Source: Stemphylium vesicarium (lineage: Eukaryota; Ascomycota; Dothideomycetes; Pleosporales; Pleosporaceae). Taken from it: a stretch of 12,255 nucleotides of DNA. A program made the translations under genes and the position numbers. Below are positions 7,916-12,255 of this stretch, one piece after another (positions within the stretch are counted from its first letter, which is position 1; each line of letters starts with the position of its first letter). The DNA lies in assembly GCA_004380135.1 (NCBI GenBank), contig QXCR01000371.1, positions 1 through 12,255 on the forward strand. The letters are read 5' to 3'. The notes under the pieces were generated by a model, which was not told where the DNA came from, searched no databases, and saw nothing but the letters and a program-made list of their open reading frames with translations.

Positions 7916-9087
7916 ATGGCGCAATACGGCTATGGACAGACTCCTCAGTACGGCGCTGGAAACGCGCAAAACCTTCAGTTCTACTCCTCTTCCTTCTCGA
8001 ACCAACCAGTATCTGGACACTCTACACCGTTTCAAGCCAACTATGGCGCGCCAGCGAGTCAGGCATACCCCGCGCAGTATGGCGCTGGATTTTCGGCGCC
8101 AGGAGTGAGTGGGCAGATGGGCATGGGCGTGTCAGGGCTACGCACAGGATGGCTGGCGGCATTCGGAACAGAGGGGTATGTATACGCTATTCTTACACTG
8201 GACACTGCTAATTCTCTATAGATACGACGGAGAGCCGCCCCTACGTACGCAACGCCCAACCCGACCGTTTTCACGAGCTGACAATATACAGTGGAAGAGT
8301 TGGGAGTAAACTTCAGACACATACAAATGAAGGTGGGTTGTGTTGGAGCCAGCTTGTAATGACGGGCTAACAAGGAATAGACATTGGCCGTCCTGAACCC
8401 TTTCGGCCGCATCGACCAGCATATTATGGACGACAGCGACGTCGCAGGGCCCATACTCTTCTTCCTTATATTCGGTACATCATTACTGGTATGGGCAGTG
8501 GATGTTGATACAAGGAAGATATACTGACTGGACCCCAGCTTTCCGGGAAGCTCCATTTCGGCTACATATACGGTTCGTACGCTCGCTTGTCGAATGATCG
8601 CCAACTGACATGACGTAGGATTGGCATTTGTGGGAACTATACTACTCCATCAGATCCTCTCCCTGATGTCCCCGCCGGTGAATGCGGTTGAAGCGACACC
8701 AGGAGATCATGGCCACCCGCATGGCTCACATTTGGGTTCTTCATTGACATTCCCACGATCTGCATCAGTATTGGGTTACTGTCTGCTTCCTCTTGTATTA
8801 GTATCGATGTTCGGGATCATTGTACCACTTGATGGACTGTTCGGGTATCTTATCACCAGTCTCGCAATCACATGGTGCTCTTACAGCTCGAGCTCGATGT
8901 TCACCGTTGTTGGTAAGTTTGTCTCCTGGACTCCATCTATCGCATATGCTGATATATCGCAGGTCGCATGACATCGATGCGAGGCTTGGTAGCATACCCT
9001 ATGGTTCTCTTCTACGGCAGCTTTGGTATCATGGCCATCTTCAGCTCCCGGGGCACTGGTCAGCTGGCAAAGGCGGCGGGGTCATAG
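7916..9087 (+). CDS. YIP1: YIP1-family Golgi/ER membrane protein, seven exons
   Basis: Exons 7916-8175, 8222-8244, 8292-8332, 8381-8488, 8539-8572, 8619-8912 and 8963-9087 total 885 nt and give 294 residues. All six introns are 46-50 nt with GT-AG ends and most show CTAAC/CTGAC-like branch sites. The N-terminus (1-75) is cytosolic and rich in Gln, Tyr and Gly, with repeated QYGAG-type units. The family signature follows: GYDGEPPLLEELGVNF (87-102), then LNPFGRIDQHIMDDSDVAGP (113-132), which matches the Yip1 D-x-GP motif. Five hydrophobic segments follow at about 133-145, 152-172, 206-225, 230-250 and 259-280. Yip1 proteins bind Ypt/Rab GTPases with Yif1 and act in COPII vesicle formation and ER-Golgi traffic (established for yeast). 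The start is the first ATG, in context CTAAAATGGC. The symbol is by family; I am confident of it over YIP4/YIP5-type paralogues because of the EPPLLEELGVNF block. Confidence 0.94.
8222..8244 (+). other. 23-nt micro-exon (exon 2) of the YIP1 gene
   Basis: This exon encodes part of GYDGEPPL inside the most conserved Yip1 block. It is flanked by introns 8176-8221 (GTATGT...ATAG) and 8245-8291 (GTACGC...ACAG). Skipping it removes 23 nt and shifts the frame, so its inclusion is required for a functional protein. Confidence 0.85.
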
Positions 9088-9399
9088 AGGAACATCAGTC
9101 TGGAATACTCGAAATGTTTTGGCTGGGACACATGGAAAGTGACTGCTTGCACCTATAATAGTACGCATCAAAAATCAAGACAACTACTTGTTCAAATCTA
9201 GGGACAATGTCTATTCACATGCATTGAAGCGTGCAGCCAATCGGAGCATGCCTGACACGCTTAGAGCGATGACGATGAGGACCCTGCACGAAATTGTTTC
9301 TCCCCGATAATCTCCGCCACCCGTCGCATCCTCTTCAGCCCTATATACTTTTGCCTGCGTCTTCTCTGGATACTCTTTTCTTCTCTACAAACATTCGAA
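9088..9399. other. Intergenic region upstream of CYC3
   Basis: These 312 bases hold the YIP1 3' UTR and the CYC3 promoter. Visible elements are a CCAAT box (9237-9241) and TATATA (9342-9347), 53 bases before the CYC3 ATG. No coding sequence was recognised. Confidence 0.6.
9237..9241 (+). promoter_or_regulatory. CCAAT box upstream of CYC3
   Basis: CCAATCGG lies 159 bases before the CYC3 ATG, on the same strand. CCAAT is the core site of the fungal HAP/CCAAT-binding complex, which controls respiratory and heme-linked genes, so the position fits the gene's role. A five-base match alone is weak evidence. Confidence 0.35.
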
Positions 9400-10474
9400 A
9401 TGGGTTGGTTTTGGGCAGATACCGCACCCGCTGCGCCTACTGCGCGAGTTGCACCGCATCCAATGCCACGAGGCAGCATGGAGCCTCCTGTACGCTCCAT
9501 TACCCTTCCTTCGCCTACATATCTAACAGCAATCGTAGCCAGAATGCCCCATGCATAAGAAACCCGTACCGCCTGTCGTCGCAGAGAAGAAGCCCCAGAG
9601 CGCCTGTCCCTACGTCCCGCCCGAAAACGCATCCACCAGCGCATCAGAACCGCCACCAAAGACTGGCCTACTTGCCCGACTAAACCCTCTAAACAACATG
9701 TTTTCCGAGCTCGACAACGAACGGTCAGACAAGCAATCGCAAAATCTCCCTCTCGAGCGCGAGACGTCTACGATCCCCAAGGGCGACGGCTCGCTCTGGG
9801 AGTACCCCTCCCCCCAGCAAATGTACAATGCCATGTTGCGCAAGGGATATACAGATACCGACATCACAGCAGTAGAAAGCATGGTGGGCGTCCACAACTT
9901 CCTCAACGAAGGTGCATGGGCCGAGATCATGGGCTGGGAACGGCGATTCTCCCGCGGACTAGCCGAAGGCTACGAGATATGCAAAAAAGGCGAAGACGTC
10001 GCCAATTTCATGCTAGGCACAGCCGACGATCCCTTCGACACAACGACCTGGGACCACCGCGACGTGCAACCACCAAAACTCCTGCGCTTCACCGGCCGCC
10101 CCACGGAACCGACGCCGAAATCTCAGATCCTGCAATGGCTGGGCTACGTCATGCCGGAGAAGTTTGGCACAAACCCGCCGTTTGACCGCCATGACTGGTT
10201 CGTCGAGCGCTGCAATGAGCAGGGCTGCAAGGAGATTCGCTACGTGATTGACTACTATGAGGGCGAGCCGGAGCCGACGGGCGAGCCTGTCTTCTTTCTC
10301 GATGTCAGGCCTGCTGTTGATGGTCCGACAAGTGCTGCAGAGAGGTTGATCCGGAGTGGAACTGATGTCTGGTGGAGGGCGTCTGGCGGTGTTGCGAGGG
10401 AGTTGAAGAAACTTGAGGCGGCGAAGAAGGCTAAGGAGGAGGAGTGGGCGAGTAAGAGTAGGCAGTACAATTAA
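9400..10474 (+). CDS. CYC3: Cytochrome c heme lyase (holocytochrome c synthase)
   Basis: Exons 9400-9489 and 9539-10474 give 341 residues. The 49-nt intron (GTACGC, branch CTAAC, acceptor CGTAG) is phase 0. The enzyme attaches heme to the CxxCH cysteines of apocytochrome c in the mitochondrial intermembrane space. The N-terminus MGWFWAD is that of yeast Cyc3 and favours CYC3 over the cytochrome c1 lyase CYT2. Two CP heme-regulatory-type motifs follow, ECPMH (Cys33) and ACPY (Cys53). Further conserved blocks are RLNPLNNM, IPKGDGSLWEYPSPQQMYNA, VHNFLNEGAW (His149, the likely heme ligand by analogy with human His154), PPFDRHDW (244-250), EIRYVIDYY and LDVRPAVD (284-291). Residues about 164-205 form an insert with the sequence WDHRDVQPP at its end, longer than in yeast. 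The C-terminus is a charged Lys/Glu-rich helix. All catalytic blocks are intact, so it should be functional. Confidence 0.96.
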
Positions 10475-11258
10475 GTTCTCTGGGGAAGGGGAGAGCATGA
10501 CTGGGATGTATGTATGGAAGCATTGCGTGGCGTTTTGTTCTTTTCTTTTCTTTCTTTGGGAAAGTTGTACGATTGCAATGTATGAGTTATGGGCCTGGGT
10601 GGATGGGTAGGAAGAGGGGAGTTTTCGCTGCGATGTTGAACTTTTGGCTTCTCTAGTCGCTGTTGTTGAATGCTTGTGTTTTCTCTACTCTATCCCATAT
10701 CATCTTCATTTATTCTTTTTTCGATTGGCTTTTTCATAGCTTTGACCTGTGGTTTCAATCGCATGATGAACGTATAGTTACCTAAGATTGCTCTCTATTC
10801 AGCCCTTTCGTTATTACCTCATGCACCCTGTTCACACGATCATTTTTGGTTCATCACCCCGCTGTCCCATACTTTGCCATCACTCCCACCCTGTACCCTT
10901 GCTCTCTATTCCGGTGAATGGTCGTGTGAGTTTAGTCGTTGCTTAGAGTGTCTAGTCTTTGAGATTCTTCGTTTATGATTTGTGAATTTAGTTTGGGATG
11001 GTTCGTGTTGATCGGCGGGAATTGGAATTTGGAGCGGAAATGGGAAAAGGAGGAGTATTATATGCTACCTACACCAAGTCATGGCATAGCTCAGGATGGT
11101 GTTGTATCCTCCAAGTGTTTTCTTCTTGTAGATCAATCTGCCGCTCTTTTACTAACGCAGTCTTGTGATAACCATTTCATGGAGCCCCGGCGGTTCGTGC
11201 TGCAGCCTTTGGATGTCTGCAGGGTGATGGCCAATAGGTCGAAGTCTGACTAGCTACG
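10475..11258. other. Intergenic region between CYC3 and the esterase-like pseudogene
   Basis: These 784 bases begin with a T-rich CYC3 3' UTR (10530-10740 has many TTTTCTTT-like runs). One plus-strand open frame (10975-11253) has no family motif, no obvious splice sites and an unremarkable start, so I do not call it. No tRNA, repeat or other element was recognised. Confidence 0.5.
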
Positions 11259-12205
11259 CTAAGAACTCGATTGCTTCTCTTTAGCTGCTGCGATCATCTT
11301 TGTGATGGCTCTCCTCAGTTGGTAGTAGACTGCACTCTCTTTTCGAGCCAATATTAAGGAGATGTTCATGGTGATATTCGGTCGGAAAGGAACCCGCGCA
11401 TGCGTCGTCGAGCTTGAAGGACGAATCCGGTACCATTCTTTTTTTGGGGTCTGATATCGATCCCTTCCAGCGTTGGAAGGATACGGGACCAGCCAACTTT
11501 GCTCTGATCGATTTCCTGAAATATTGAACGGACAGGGAACATGCGAGCATTACCCTGGTGAATGCTGAGGAAGTTGCACTTCGCCAGTCCGATATTAAAA
11601 CACAGGGGTACCAGGTCGTACAAAATGTTGGCGTTGAATCTCCAAGTCTGTCTCGTAACGGTTATCAGAGGAGATATCAGGATAGTAGAGTGGCCAAGCG
11701 GACTTCCGTGATGTGGAGTGGCCACAAATCTCATGCCGATTGTTGATTTTGCAATGTTGTCTTGTCTTTCCGGGGCCGAGCCAGAGGATTGGGGCGCCTA
11801 GCGAACGATCAGCTTTCGTTCGCCGCGTCAAAGCAACAGAGAGGAACGATAGGTTGACTGACTGCTTCCAGTATCAGACCGCCGACACCATGCGCAATGA
11901 ATGTTTTTGGTCGGCCAACAGTGTTAGATTCTGCTGTGTATTCCATCAAGCCACTCTGGAATCTGCTTCCAAATGATGAAAGAGGCTCGCGTATATCATT
12001 TCCGGAAGTATCGTAACCATATGTGAGGACTCTCGCACATCGGAAGTCTTCGGGCAAAAGATCGGCTGGCCAGAATACGTCGCTTGACGGTCCATCTGCT
12101 TCAGATTGTGAACCAAACGAGGCGAGGAAGTCCGATGAATTTCTCCGAGCTCTATAGGTCCAGGTGTCTCGCGGATGGCCTGAAACCGAATGGATGAAGA
12201 TGATA
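11259..12205 (-). pseudogene. DUF676-like alpha/beta-hydrolase domain gene (NLR-type), partial and probably broken
   Basis: Segments in several frames match the esterase-like domain found at the N-terminus of many fungal NLR/ankyrin proteins. Segment A (12205-11863) reads IIFIHSVSGHPRDTWTYR, VFWPADLLPEDFRCARVLTY and IAHGVGGLILEA. A plausible 65-nt intron (11862-11798) leads to segment B with STIGMRFVATPHHGSPLG, matching the GTPHRGS block. Segment C (about 11440-11344) reads KRMVPDSSFKLDDACAGSF, then NIGS. Segment D (11342-11259) reads KESAVYYQLRRAITKMIAAA and stops at TAG. C and D abut but lie in different frames, at a run of four A (minus strand). The nucleophile serine of GHSxGG is Gly here (AHGVGG). 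The 5' end is missing: an acceptor-like AG (12206-12207) precedes segment A, and no ATG is in frame. No NB-ARC or repeat domain follows. A fully spliced model avoiding the shift exists but loses the conserved segment C. Confidence 0.6.
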
Positions 12206-12247
12206 CTATTATAACATTAGAGTCACCATGCTAGTACAAATGTGACA

Positions 12248-12255
12248 GGGGGGGG
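12248..12255. repeat. G8 homopolymer at the window edge
   Basis: The window ends in eight G bases. It may be a simple homopolymer tract or mark an assembly boundary; nothing in the sequence distinguishes the two. Confidence 0.5.

Noticed and set aside
8059..8604. Minus-strand open frame of 181 codons across the YIP1 gene
   Set aside because: Antisense to a multi-exon gene with complete family conservation.
10013..10498. Minus-strand open frame across CYC3
   Set aside because: Antisense shadow of the cytochrome c heme lyase exon.
10975..11253. Plus-strand open frame of 92 codons before the esterase-like region
   Set aside because: No motif, no conserved start context and no neighbouring exons; length is compatible with chance.
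1..12255. Biosynthetic gene cluster or a novel multi-gene defence system
   Set aside because: Genes are conserved housekeeping types with unrelated roles; no backbone enzyme, transporter and regulator set is present, and the only immune-type gene is partial and damaged.

Overview
The window looks like nuclear DNA of a filamentous ascomycete, most likely a Dothideomycete close to the Pleosporales; this lineage call is inference. Reasons: compact genes; short GT-AG introns (mostly 44-50 nt, one of 98 nt) with CTAAC/CTGAC-type branch sites; Kozak-like starts; and proteins matching conserved Pezizomycotina families. I see no rRNA, confident tRNA, CRISPR array or bacterial operon signal.

Layout from left to right. 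At 34-168 (minus) is a decayed transposase C-terminus with a zinc-knuckle remnant. At 176-885 (minus) is a two-exon hotdog-fold thioesterase. At 1629-2162 (plus) is a small hydrophilic protein built on two diverged copies of one motif. It converges on a 790-residue UFD1-like protein (2320-4692, minus) that carries TRAF-type zinc fingers, an AZUL-like finger and a UBA-like tail. An 818-bp divergent intergenic region separates this from an F-box protein gene (5511-6872, plus). Behind the F-box gene, 6958-7347 holds cysteine-pair-rich exons whose link to it is unresolved. Next come a seven-exon YIP1 Golgi membrane protein gene (7916-9087, plus) and a two-exon cytochrome c heme lyase gene, CYC3 (9400-10474, plus). 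At the right edge (11259-12205, minus) is part of a DUF676-like alpha/beta-hydrolase gene of the kind often fused to fungal NLR proteins. It lacks the nucleophile serine and seems to have a broken reading frame.

Most of the window is conserved housekeeping sequence: ubiquitin pathway, ER-Golgi traffic, and mitochondrial heme attachment. Both edges look more dynamic, with a transposon remnant on the left and a probable NLR-type pseudogene on the right. The UFD1-like and F-box genes share one upstream region and both belong to ubiquitin biology, so co-regulation is possible but unproven. I found no clear multi-gene novel system. The most interesting items are the UFD1/zinc-finger/AZUL architecture, the stranded zinc exons after the F-box gene, the duplicated-motif protein and the inactivated esterase-like gene.
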